Shown here piece after piece: positions 23,393-30,373 of a DNA stretch of 30,980 nt. Below the pieces are notes generated by a model. The model was not told where the DNA came from, did no database searches, and saw nothing but the letters and a program-made list of their open reading frames with translations. The position numbers and the translations under genes were made by a program. Origin of the DNA: Butyrivibrio proteoclasticus B316. GTDB lineage: Bacteria; Bacillota; Clostridia; Lachnospirales; Lachnospiraceae. Numbering within the stretch: position 1 is the stretch's first letter; each line of letters starts with the position of its first letter. Location: the NCBI RefSeq assembly GCF_000145035.1, contig NC_014387.1, positions 3,240,988-3,271,967 of the forward strand. Reading direction: 5' to 3'.

Positions 23393-24220
23393 TTATTCAT
23401 TCATAAAATCGAGTTTTGGAGCCTCGCCTTCACGCTCAGACCGCTCATCAAACCTATGATCCTCAAAATAATACTCATCACCTTTTTCCTTAATTGGCTT
23501 TTCAGTTCCTAAATACATAAATGGCAAAAACAGGTCTTTTAAGTATTCTGATTTTGTCCAATCTACTTTATGCAAAAAGACTCCGAAAGAACGTAATGCA
23601 TTTTGCGGATTTCTTACACTAAAAAAAGTACCAACTGCAGCCTTGTCATACTTGTTAGTTTGTTCCAGTTCCTTAACCAACCCATTTTTTAATGATTCTA
23701 TAAATTTCTTCACTTCCTGAATCAATTCCTTTTCTTCAGGAATATCATTAAGGGCATTGATAATAACCCTTTCTAAGGCTCCATTTTCATTGGGTGGTAT
23801 TACTAATAGATATGTGTTTATCATTTTACGCTGTCCAAAAGAATCAACCATATCATTGCTAATCCATTCCCCCGCCCTTATTGAAATGGATTCTAAAGAT
23901 TTACCGATTTTCCTTCCAACCTTAGCATCGGAATCTTCATCTCTATCTGTTACAACCATCAATGATGCTATTTCTTTTTCAACAAGCATCATGTTTACAC
24001 GATGTTTTTCAACAAAAGAAGCGAATTTCCCATTACCACCAACCCCGCATAATACTAACTGGTTTTCTTGCTTGGACAGGCTCTCAATGTGCTCATACTC
24101 ATCATTCGCTGTAATGCCCAACGCATTACTATTCTCATGCTTCCATCCATATATATTTTGCAGATAATAGCTGATCAACCGAACATCAGATACGCCTTCG
24201 ACAAGAACTATTTCAATCAT
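23393..24220 (-). CDS. TOPRIM-like nuclease subunit of a split OLD/PARIS-like system
   Basis: A 275-residue protein whose N-terminus has TOPRIM features: the acidic V-E8-G-V-S-D motif, a GVGGNGKF turn at 59-66 and the acidic cluster TDRDEDSD at residues 91-98. This resembles DUF3226 or DUF4435 proteins, which are TOPRIM relatives such as AriB of PARIS. The C-terminal half (110-275) is helical and charged and has no motif I recognise. Its start overlaps the ATPase stop by four bases (24220-24217). It probably cuts nucleic acid when released or activated by the ATPase. That role is inference from architecture. Confidence 0.75.
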   Translation of the reverse strand: MIEIVLVEGVSDVRLISYYLQNIYGWKHENSNALGITANDEYEHIESLSKQENQLVLCGVGGNGKFASFVEKHRVNMMLVEKEIASLMVVTDRDEDSDAKVGRKIGKSLESISIRAGEWISNDMVDSFGQRKMINTYLLVIPPNENGALERVIINALNDIPEEKELIQEVKKFIESLKNGLVKELEQTNKYDKAAVGTFFSVRNPQNALRSFGVFLHKVDWTKSEYLKDLFLPFMYLGTEKPIKEKGDEYYFEDHRFDERSEREGEAPKLDFMNE

Positions 24221-25341
24221 AAGCGCACCTCAAAATCAAATGCCATCCTGTTATCATACACATATTTTCCCGTAACATTTCTGGCAACTATGTTACTTTC
24301 AAATCCATCGCTAAAATCAACCTTCTTCAAAGTAATCACCTTGATTGGATCTTCTTTCTCATTAGAATTCTCATAATTACCATATCTAAGAATTGCATCT
24401 ATCGCTTCTATGCTGTGAGTTGCAATAAACAGCTGAACATTAAACTTTTTGGCCAATTCAAACACTACCGGGAATAGAATATCAAAGTATTTTTTATGCA
24501 GCCCAGTCTCAATCTCATCAATCAGTAATATTGAATTAGAAGCGGCATACAGTCTATTGAGAATATATAGTATCTTCTTAATACCATCACCATATACAGA
24601 GAACGGCATTGTTATCCCATTCTTCGTAATTATTGTTTCCAAAAAAGATCCATCATCTGCCTTTGTATAGCATATATCAGCTATATCCTTGTCAAATTGC
24701 CTCAAAATATCTATTACCAGCTTTTTGTAATCTAGATTATCCACGATGTTCTGAAGTAGATCATAACGCATATGACCAAAAGAAGGGATATAATGAACTT
24801 CTTTCCTAATGTCAGGTAAAGATGCTAAAGAATCAAGAGATGTACATCTTATGCCATCCTCCGTTATCTTTTTACCAACCTGTTTAGCAATACTACCTAT
24901 AAAGATCTTTGCGTTTTCTGGTAAAAATGCCGCCTCTCTTTTGTACTGAGTTTTTTGGCGTGATGATAAAGAGGATATCTGAAGCGCTTCCTCCCCAGAA
25001 ATCACTTTTTCATTTCCGCTTATTTGAAGGCGCAAAAAACCTCTTTTGCTTTCTGCAGAGATATCAAATTCTAATTGATCCCTGCTTTCCGCCGCATTGA
25101 ACATTTTAATAAATGAAACATAAAAACTGCTCTTATCCGGACTAAGTACTGTTCTCTGATCTATCACAGGTTTGATCGATCCAAGCTGTGACTTTGCAAA
25201 CAGCAATTGGATAGCTTCCAATAATGTGGTTTTACCACTATTATTATCTCCGACAATTAGATTAATGTTTGAAAAACCTGAAACAGAAAGTTTCTTAATG
25301 CTTCTAAATTGGTTTATTTCGATTGATTTTATATATGCCAT
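24217..25341 (-). CDS. AAA/ABC-type ATPase of a split OLD/PARIS-like system
   Basis: A 374-residue SMC/ABC-like ATPase of the AAA_15/AAA_21 type. Walker A is GDNNSGKTT (31-39), the signature region is YGDGIKK (250-256), Walker B is LLIDEIETGLH (272-282), and the switch His is in IATHS (306-310). The N-terminus IKSIEINQFRSIKKLSVSGF is characteristic of OLD-type ATPases. It ends with an overlap into the TOPRIM-like gene and begins two bases after the XRE gene stop. OLD enzymes usually join ATPase and TOPRIM in one chain. Here they are split, as in PARIS. Confidence 0.88.
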   Translation of the reverse strand: MAYIKSIEINQFRSIKKLSVSGFSNINLIVGDNNSGKTTLLEAIQLLFAKSQLGSIKPVIDQRTVLSPDKSSFYVSFIKMFNAAESRDQLEFDISAESKRGFLRLQISGNEKVISGEEALQISSLSSRQKTQYKREAAFLPENAKIFIGSIAKQVGKKITEDGIRCTSLDSLASLPDIRKEVHYIPSFGHMRYDLLQNIVDNLDYKKLVIDILRQFDKDIADICYTKADDGSFLETIITKNGITMPFSVYGDGIKKILYILNRLYAASNSILLIDEIETGLHKKYFDILFPVVFELAKKFNVQLFIATHSIEAIDAILRYGNYENSNEKEDPIKVITLKKVDFSDGFESNIVARNVTGKYVYDNRMAFDFEVRL

Positions 25342-25343
25342 AA

Positions 25344-25664
25344 TCAGTAATCTCCATCAAGATTCTCAAAGCTGATAACAAGTTTTGTATGCGTTGCCTC
25401 TGCTATTTTTTGTAAAGTCTCAATTTTGGGAACCACCTTACCATTTAATATTTTGCTGATGTTAGATTGAGACATATCAGTTATTCTGCATAGATCTTCT
25501 TGAGTGAAATCATTAACATCCATTACTCTTTGTATTTCTTCTGACACTCCCGCTAATACGTTTTTTACTGCTTTATTTGAATCGTCATCAGTTTTTTGTT
25601 CTACACTTGGACTCTTTAGATTGTTTATCTGCTCTAATATGGTCTTTATTTCTGCATTATTCAT
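25344..25664 (-). CDS. XRE family regulator of the ATPase/TOPRIM unit
   Basis: A 106-residue protein. A flexible N-terminal 50 residues rich in charge precede a C-terminal XRE helix-turn-helix (MDVNDFTQEDLCRITDMSQS, then NISKILNGKVVPKIETLQKI). AGGAGG lies before its ATG. It begins the three-gene operon and lies two bases from the ATPase gene. A 20-bp inverted repeat overlapping the -10 box just upstream is its probable operator. Such a partner could keep a harmful nuclease pair silent, or act as an antitoxin. That is inference. Confidence 0.85.
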   Translation of the reverse strand: MNNAEIKTILEQINNLKSPSVEQKTDDDSNKAVKNVLAGVSEEIQRVMDVNDFTQEDLCRITDMSQSNISKILNGKVVPKIETLQKIAEATHTKLVISFENLDGDY

Positions 25665-25679
25665 ATAAGAGGCCTCCTT

Positions 25680-25699
25680 TTATGTTAAGTATAACATAA
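25680..25699. promoter_or_regulatory. 20-bp inverted repeat over the defence-like operon promoter
   Basis: TTATGTTA-(4)-TAACATAA has perfect eight-base arms. The four-base centre and next bases include TATACT on the minus strand (25693-25688), the expected -10 box, so a bound regulator would block transcription. Confidence 0.7.
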
Positions 25700-25774
25700 T
25701 TTTTGGCATTTTTCATTATTATTGCTTTCTGTGACATAATCATTCTAAAACATGTCAGTAATAGCATATTTTTA

Positions 25775-25885
25775 CTAGAAACCTTTGATCACTGGGAGTT
25801 GTGGATTCTCTTCCTTCTCTGTTGTTCTCTTCTTGATTTCAAGAAGTTCATCGATTGCAGCCCTAAGTTCAGCAAGAATATCCAT
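25775..25885 (-). CDS. Possible short ORF (36 aa)
   Basis: A 36-residue minus-strand frame reads MDILAELRAAIDELLEIKKR followed by a charged tail ending in LPVIKGF. It is predicted to be one amphipathic helix. There is no good ribosome site. An upstream frame (MDFKKLM..., just before) could be its original start joined by a frameshift. It may be a small helical protein or a fragment. Confidence 0.25.
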   Translation of the reverse strand: MDILAELRAAIDELLEIKKRTTEKEENPQLPVIKGF

Positions 25886-25962
25886 TTTTAGAAGATCATC
25901 AACTTCTTAAAATCCATTACAATCCTAAACCCCATTCTGAACTCATCTAACCATACGCTCTA

Positions 25963-26240
25963 CTATTTCTTTAGTCTCATCACTGAATCATCCAGGTCCT
26001 TCATTGAGACAACCTCATAACCCACCAATGACGCTAGATGCACATGGAAATTTGATCTTCTGACATCCTGCAAAAGAACTCCTGGGTTCTTCTTGTCTGC
26101 CTTAATCTTTTGAAGCTTTCTGAATACATACTTCAAATCTACGGATGTAAAAGAAGCGCAAAATACAATGCTGTTTTTACCAATCTTGGAGCGTATCTGC
26201 TTAGAAGAAGCGACATAGTTGACATGGCGCAGCGCGCCTG
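25963..26240 (-). pseudogene. Truncated C-terminal gene fragment, unknown family
   Basis: The minus-strand frame has protein-like content over about the last 85 residues (VNYVASSKQIRSKIGKNSIV to DDSVMRLKK) but no start codon with a ribosome site. Upstream of 26240 it turns into low-quality coding that overlaps the divergent plus-strand gene. It looks like the tail of a longer protein cut at a junction near a GC-rich hairpin (26226-26238). I do not recognise the family. Confidence 0.4.
26226..26238. repeat. GC-rich inverted repeat at a gene junction
   Basis: GGCGC-AGC-GCGCC is an unusually GC-rich hairpin in an AT-rich region. It sits exactly where the truncated minus-strand fragment begins and 20 bases before the plus-strand ORF. 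Confidence 0.4.
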
Positions 26241-26257
26241 GAAAGAGAGGTCCGAAT

Positions 26258-26572
26258 ATGCTTGAATATGATGAACAAACCGAACAGAGAAGCAATAGCT
26301 TTTATAGCCAAGGTTTCGCTTTAGGATACGCGGAATCGTATTTATTTGCTAAATTCCGTCTGATAAAGATCCTTACAAAGGAATATACAGATGATCAGAT
26401 CAGAAGCAATGAGCCTACCGAGGGCGATCATTCTACATTACTAAAAATGTGGGATAATTCCGATCTTTGCAATATGCTGGATTTCTATCGCAAATACGAG
26501 AATCTAAGCGAGAAGAGACTTGTTAAGCGATATATTGCAGAAAGCGAAAATTTGCCATGGAGATCATTTTGA
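26258..26572 (+). CDS. Orphan ORF (104 aa), unknown function
   Basis: Starting at the ATG at 26258, with AGAGG nine bases upstream, it encodes 104 mainly helical residues. The N-terminus MLEYDEQTEQRSNSFYSQGF leads to ALGYAESYLFAKFRLIKILT and a C-terminal LCNMLDFYRKYENLSEKRLV. The repeated G-x-x-x-G-Y-A-E type helix is reminiscent of the tail of Rpn/PD-(D/E)XK transposase-like proteins, but the match is weak. It is a lone plus-strand gene among minus-strand neighbours and may be a fragment of a mobile gene. Confidence 0.45.
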   Translation: MLEYDEQTEQRSNSFYSQGFALGYAESYLFAKFRLIKILTKEYTDDQIRSNEPTEGDHSTLLKMWDNSDLCNMLDFYRKYENLSEKRLVKRYIAESENLPWRSF

Positions 26573-26597
26573 CCCTCTCTACAAAGGGAATGTATTC

Positions 26598-26616
26598 AGT
26601 CCCCAACTTGGGGACT
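26598..26616. repeat. 19-bp perfect hairpin (AGTCCCCAA / TTGGGGACT)
   Basis: Nine-base perfect arms around a single C lie just past the orphan ORF stop. A T6 run appears only 19 bases later, so it is at best a poor terminator. It may be a terminator relic or repeat end. Confidence 0.5.
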
Positions 26617-26653
26617 CGATAATAGAAAAAAGTGTTTTTTGTAAGGACATGAT

Positions 26654-26679
26654 AATTGGCTACACATGTGTAGCCAATT
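26654..26679. repeat. 26-bp perfect palindrome
   Basis: AATTGGCTACACA is followed directly by its exact reverse complement, with no loop and no T-run on either side. It lies 17 bases before the end of the minus-strand DUF1871-like gene. A perfect palindrome of this size suggests a protein-binding or mobile-element site rather than a terminator. Confidence 0.6.
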
Positions 26680-26695
26680 CATCTGACGAATGGCA

Positions 26696-27280
26696 TCATA
26701 ATTTATGCATCACTTCATATATTTTCTTTGCCTCTTTCAAGTACTTAATACGATCTATATTCACGCCAAACATTTTATTAATGACGTCCGCGATTATTCC
26801 TGATATTTCCTCAATGCTGGTGCCTGCCTTTATCTGCTCAGCAATCATTTCTGCCTCTGTATCAAATTCATCATCAGGTGCACCATACTCTATCAGGCCG
26901 TACATGTCAATCTCCTTAAGTACATTCTTCACAGCATCAAGAACATCCTTAGATACAACTCGTCTTATTTTTATTTCTTCATCCATTTTCTCTTCCCAAT
27001 TCGTAGTCGATGCCCAGCTCATCCAAATCTTTTGCCTGTGTTCCTCGTCTCTAGCCAATCTTGCAATAATGTCCTCACATGCCATCCATATATATTCATA
27101 ATCATACACTTTAAAGTTATAAAGGACTTTTCCTTTTACCTCAGCGACTACTAATTTACCATTCTCATCAAAAATACAAGTTTTCCCATTCCTTTTCTGG
27201 CCAACGCAATAGCCGCGAACTCTGTGGGATTTAAACGCATTTCTCAAATAATCGAAATACACCTTTGCCGGTACCATCAC
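26696..27280 (-). CDS. DUF1871-like protein with unknown N-terminal domain
   Basis: A 194-residue protein. The C-terminal 80 residues (VLKEIDMYGLIEYGAPDDEF, then EAEMIAEQIKAGTSIEEISG) fit DUF1871-type folds, with the DDEF-x-E motif. The N-terminal 100 residues (YFDYLRNAFKSHRVRGYCVG, then KVYDYEYIWMACEDIIARLA) match nothing I know. It starts with GTG or the ATG next to it, with AGGAG six to nine bases upstream. It stands alone in the accessory region between the orphan ORF and the J-domain operon. Confidence 0.65.
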   Translation of the reverse strand: MMVPAKVYFDYLRNAFKSHRVRGYCVGQKRNGKTCIFDENGKLVVAEVKGKVLYNFKVYDYEYIWMACEDIIARLARDEEHRQKIWMSWASTTNWEEKMDEEIKIRRVVSKDVLDAVKNVLKEIDMYGLIEYGAPDDEFDTEAEMIAEQIKAGTSIEEISGIIADVINKMFGVNIDRIKYLKEAKKIYEVMHKL

Positions 27281-27419
27281 TGTTTTCTCCTATTTTTTTC
27301 TTATGTACTATTTGATCTATAGAAGAGAGCAAAAACCTTTTTAGTTATAGCTCAAGTATATAGCTGATTTTTACAGCTTGTCATTCCTCGCGTAGTTTAA
27401 AAAGAGGAAGGAGGAAGAT

Positions 27420-27447
27420 ACACAATGAACAAACTCCCAAAAAGGTA
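27420..27447 (+). other. Very short leader-like ORF with strong ribosome site
   Basis: AAGGAGG (near 27411-27417) precedes ATG at 27425, which encodes only MNKLPKR before TAA at 27446-27448. The peptide resembles the start of IS3-type OrfA proteins. A terminator-like fold follows (27452-27485). It may be an IS stump or an attenuator leader. Confidence 0.25.
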
Positions 27448-27485
27448 AAGATACCTTCACTGCGGCAGGCTCCCGATGGAGGTAC
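27438..27485. terminator. Terminator structures after the J-domain operon
   Basis: On the minus strand AAGGTA-TCTT-TACCTT (27457-27442) is followed by T5. On the plus strand TACCTTC (27452-27458) can pair with GGAGGTA (27479-27485 region), followed by T6. The minus-strand one lies about 35 bases past the J-domain gene stop. Confidence 0.6.
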
Positions 27486-27489
27486 TTTT

Positions 27490-28380
27490 TTATGCCCGCA
27501 TTAATTTCTCTATAAGTTTCCCGTTAGTAACGAGAGTATCTTTCAGACTCTTTGGTATAGTCAGCTCTATCTCAACATTCATGCGTTTCCCAGCTCTGCG
27601 ACTCTTTTCAACTTTGGTAATCGACGCATGGGCCTGAACTTTTGGATCTTCCAAAAGAGGCAGAATCACATAATATAGCTCATCCTCATCGAAAGACACC
27701 GATCCAAGGCCCTTGCCTGTCACGATTTCTTCAACCACAGCCCTATTTTCTCTAAGAAAAATATTCAAAGGCTCTCCTATAATTGGTACTGAAGCTTTCA
27801 GATCTGAATAGTTCTCTTTTACAAATCCATTGAAAGTAAAAACTTCTACGTCGCCATCCTCACGAACCTTCTTACCAATCTTCCTAGCTGCATCTGCAGG
27901 AAGAACATACTCTTGCATCATGAGATGAAAGATGTCTTTTACCTTATCAGAAGTGAGTATTGCGCTATAGTCTGTCATGATATCCTTACAGGCTTCCAGA
28001 ACGCTTTTGGAAAAAAGCCTGAATTCCTCCATATCAGGATCCCAGACAAATCTTCCTCTGGCCATCTTGGAAAGTGGCAGTTCCTCATCATACATCTTGA
28101 ACTGGACATAGATGTTTCTCTCAGAGAACGCTGCCTTGTTCTCAAAGGCATCCCAGGTAAACTCGTAGGTATCGAAGATAGGCTGCCCTTCAGATTCCTT
28201 GATCTTTTTATAAGCTTCTATGACCTGTCTTATCTTTTCATCATCCTCAGAATTCCTTTTCCTGGTCGGATCAGAATCCGGATGGTACATAATGAGAAGC
28301 TTTTTGTATTTTGCTTTTATCTCCCGATCGTCATCCTGCTCGGATGCGCCAAGTGTCTTGTATGCTTCCTTAAGTGTCAT
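27490..28380 (-). CDS. J-domain (DnaJ-like) protein
   Basis: A 296-residue protein with an N-terminal J domain (residues 2-65) holding the H33-P34-D35 motif that stimulates Hsp70. There is no Gly/Phe region and no zinc domain, so it is a type III J protein. Residues 70-296 form a domain I do not recognise, with the conserved-looking GRFVWDPDMEEFRLF and EVFTFNGFVKENYSDL. It likely recruits DnaK to a specific task. Its ATG overlaps the stop of the helical-repeat gene (ATGA), so the two are made together. Confidence 0.88.
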   Translation of the reverse strand: MTLKEAYKTLGASEQDDDREIKAKYKKLLIMYHPDSDPTRKRNSEDDEKIRQVIEAYKKIKESEGQPIFDTYEFTWDAFENKAAFSERNIYVQFKMYDEELPLSKMARGRFVWDPDMEEFRLFSKSVLEACKDIMTDYSAILTSDKVKDIFHLMMQEYVLPADAARKIGKKVREDGDVEVFTFNGFVKENYSDLKASVPIIGEPLNIFLRENRAVVEEIVTGKGLGSVSFDEDELYYVILPLLEDPKVQAHASITKVEKSRRAGKRMNVEIELTIPKSLKDTLVTNGKLIEKLMRA

Positions 28381-29057
28381 GAACTGAACCCACTAATTCT
28401 TTTGCCAACGTCTTCATCTGCGGTAAGGTCATAAACCATCCTGTAACAGTCAAGTGCCTGATCTTTGTCGCCGGCATTCTCCGCCTCTTCTGCAGCCTTA
28501 TACAAAAGAGCAAGCGTCACAGAATTGGCTGCTGTAGGAATTTCGTTATCTTTAAGGATCTTCTGGATCTGGTCCAGGTCTTTTTCTGCAATCTTCTTAC
28601 CAATAGCCTTCTCCAGGAATTCCAGTTCTGCATCAGCCTGCTGAGAATCCTCAAAATATTTGCTGTAGAGATAACATGCTGCTGAGACTTCCGGCTTATA
28701 CTTCTCAAGATAGTACCATCCAAGGTTTCTGTAATATGCTGCAAGTTCTGCTCTGGTGCAGCAGTAGTTAAATGACTCAGTAGTGTATGAATACTCTCCT
28801 TCTGCATCTCCAAGCTGTTTGCAACACAAAATGATTCCAAGTATCACTTCCATATCCACCGGATTCTCAAGGTATGCAGCAAGCCACTCTTGTTGAGCAC
28901 CTGAATAATTACCGGAAATCAAAAGCCCTTTTGCCTTCTCCTTGTGTGGTGTCAAAGTATCTTCATCGGATATTTCATATTCATCATCGCCCAAGCAGTA
29001 GTATTCATATAAAAAGACTTCTGAAATATGCCTGAGGCAAACCTTTAGTTTACTCAT
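28377..29057 (-). CDS. TPR-like helical-repeat protein
   Basis: A 226-residue protein of paired helices in the TPR style: KGLLISGNYSGAQQEWLAAY, then GDAEGEYSYTTESFNYCCTR, then YYRNLGWYYLEKYKPEVSAA, then NAGDKDQALDCYRMVYDLTA. No signal peptide is present. It should be a protein-protein scaffold, probably for the J-domain protein whose gene it overlaps by four bases. AAAGAAAAAG precedes the ATG, with little ribosome-site character, so coupling to upstream translation (smORF 29050-29121) is plausible. Confidence 0.85.
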   Translation of the reverse strand: MSKLKVCLRHISEVFLYEYYCLGDDEYEISDEDTLTPHKEKAKGLLISGNYSGAQQEWLAAYLENPVDMEVILGIILCCKQLGDAEGEYSYTTESFNYCCTRAELAAYYRNLGWYYLEKYKPEVSAACYLYSKYFEDSQQADAELEFLEKAIGKKIAEKDLDQIQKILKDNEIPTAANSVTLALLYKAAEEAENAGDKDQALDCYRMVYDLTADEDVGKRISGFSS

Positions 29058-29121
29058 CTTTTTCTTTCAACCTCTTCTTAAGAAACTCGTAGCGGAGCCT
29101 TTTCTCATCATTTATCTCCAC
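29050..29121 (-). CDS. Possible 23-aa smORF between DUF4298 and TPR genes
   Basis: From GTG at 29121 the frame encodes a 23-residue, strongly charged helix (EINDEKRLRYEFLKKRLKEK at its core) and ends TAA at 29050. It overlaps the end of the DUF4298 gene and the start codon of the helical-repeat gene, which otherwise has a weak ribosome site. It may be a coupling peptide or an accident. Confidence 0.3.
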   Translation of the reverse strand: MEINDEKRLRYEFLKKRLKEKDE

Positions 29122-29674
29122 TTTCGTTGTCAGTCTCATCCTCTGTAAGATATGGCTTAAGAACATCCATAATCTCTTTGTTGTGCTCAAGAAGGTTGTA
29201 AACACCATCCTCAGACAATACGCCGCGTTTTAGATCTTCTGGATAAAGCCCCTGCTCATCCGCCTCAAAATCTTTTCTCCATTGCTTACTGCCATAGTAG
29301 TCGGACAGTTTCTGAAGATCATCCTGCATGTGCTGAAGATCAAAAATGTTAGCCTCAAGAGCCTTAAGCGTAGCATTTGCCTTCTGGTAGATTGCTTCCA
29401 TCTTGTTCAGATTCGCCGGAACATTATCTCTCTGAAGACGCTTAGCAAAGTGATTCTTCTTGTGATCGTATCTCTCTGCAGCTTCCTCTGGGAATAAATG
29501 AAGACTTCTGTTGGTTAGGACCTCTGCAACACGCTTGTGGGCTTCTTCATCAGAAAAGCATTCCTTTATCTGATCCTTGTATATTGCGTACATCAGATTT
29601 GTGCAGAGAGCCTTGGCACGCTGCTTCAGATCTGAGTAGTGTTTTATTCTTGGTGGATGTTTCTTTTTGCTCAT
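29108..29674 (-). CDS. DUF4298 domain protein
   Basis: A 188-residue protein starting at the ATG at 29674, with AAGGA eight bases upstream. The frame upstream to 29743 is not family-like. The C-terminal half carries DUF4298: KMEAIYQKANATLKALEANI, then LQKLSDYYGSKQWRKDFEAD, then LKRGVLSEDGVYNLLEHNKE. The basic N-terminus (MSKKKHPPRIKHYSDLKQRA) and the DEEAHKRVAEVLTNRSLH segment are extra. The function of DUF4298 is unknown. It is first of the operon with the TPR and J-domain genes. Confidence 0.82.
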   Translation of the reverse strand: MSKKKHPPRIKHYSDLKQRAKALCTNLMYAIYKDQIKECFSDEEAHKRVAEVLTNRSLHLFPEEAAERYDHKKNHFAKRLQRDNVPANLNKMEAIYQKANATLKALEANIFDLQHMQDDLQKLSDYYGSKQWRKDFEADEQGLYPEDLKRGVLSEDGVYNLLEHNKEIMDVLKPYLTEDETDNESGDK

Positions 29675-29715
29675 GGATGGTATCCTTCTGGTAATTATCA
29701 GTCTTTTAATTATAT

Positions 29716-29748
29716 CAAAAACGAGACTACTACATCGTAGCAATCCCG
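29716..29748 (-). terminator. Terminator after the methyltransferase gene
   Basis: On the minus strand CGGGATTGCTAC pairs fully, with some G-U pairs, to GTAGTAGTCTCG around a GAT loop (29748-29722). T5 follows (29721-29717). It separates the methyltransferase/ECF operon from the DUF4298 operon, whose TATAAT (29714-29709) lies just beyond. Confidence 0.8.
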
Positions 29749-29773
29749 TTCATTATAAATATATTACTCAAGG

Positions 29774-30370
29774 TCACTTTTTTATCCCAATCAGTTCTAT
29801 CATTCTTTCATTTGAGATGAATGTCTTAATGACAAATTCTTTCTCAAGCAGCTCGAGAAATTCCTGATCTGAAGGAAGCCCCCGTGACACGTGGCAGGCT
29901 CCACCTGCGTGGCAGCCATCTATAACCTCTCTGCTGGCTCCATGAGCTATGCAGATACTCCCATTATCTACCAGAGCCGTTGACAGATTATGCATAAGTG
30001 TTTCCGGCGACGGAAAATGAGGAAATGCATTATATATAACGCATACGTCATATTTTTCATCAAACTCAAACTGCTCCGCATCTCCGTTAATAAAATCAAC
30101 TTCGGAATGATTTCTGAACTTTTGCCTGGCCTTTTCCAGCATTTGAGCTGAAATGTCTACTCCGGTCACTTTTTTTGCGCCTGCTTCCAGATAATACGGA
30201 ATCATGAAGCCTGTTCCACAGGCAATATCCAGCACCTTTTTTCCTTCAAGCTGCCCCAGATTCCCGATGATATCACGCGTAACAGATTCATCATTGCTTG
30301 CAAAGTCATCCCATTTTTCGGCCAGTCCGTCAAAAAATTCAATTACCTGTTCTTTACTGACAATATCCAT
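29774..30370 (-). CDS. Class I SAM-dependent methyltransferase
   Basis: A 198-residue methyltransferase. Motif I is VLDIACGTGFM (residues 47-57), followed by motif II VTGVDIS (68-74) and a later EKYDVCVIYNAFPHFPSPET block (around residues 104-123). These give the SAM-binding Rossmann fold. The acceptor is not evident. The gene starts three bases after the ECF S-component stop, so both are on one mRNA. Pairing of an S component with a methyltransferase suggests a role in handling the imported vitamin or cofactor, which is inference. Confidence 0.88.
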   Translation of the reverse strand: MDIVSKEQVIEFFDGLAEKWDDFASNDESVTRDIIGNLGQLEGKKVLDIACGTGFMIPYYLEAGAKKVTGVDISAQMLEKARQKFRNHSEVDFINGDAEQFEFDEKYDVCVIYNAFPHFPSPETLMHNLSTALVDNGSICIAHGASREVIDGCHAGGACHVSRGLPSDQEFLELLEKEFVIKTFISNERMIELIGIKK

Positions 30371-30373
30371 ATG

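Noticed and set aside
25703..25891. Plus-strand hydrophobic frame of 62 residues
   Set aside because: No ribosome site. It is AT-driven hydrophobicity and overlaps the promoter region of the XRE operon.
26520..27101. Plus-strand frame of 193 residues through the palindromes
   Set aside because: It is antisense to the DUF1871-like gene for most of its length and starts inside the orphan ORF without a ribosome site.
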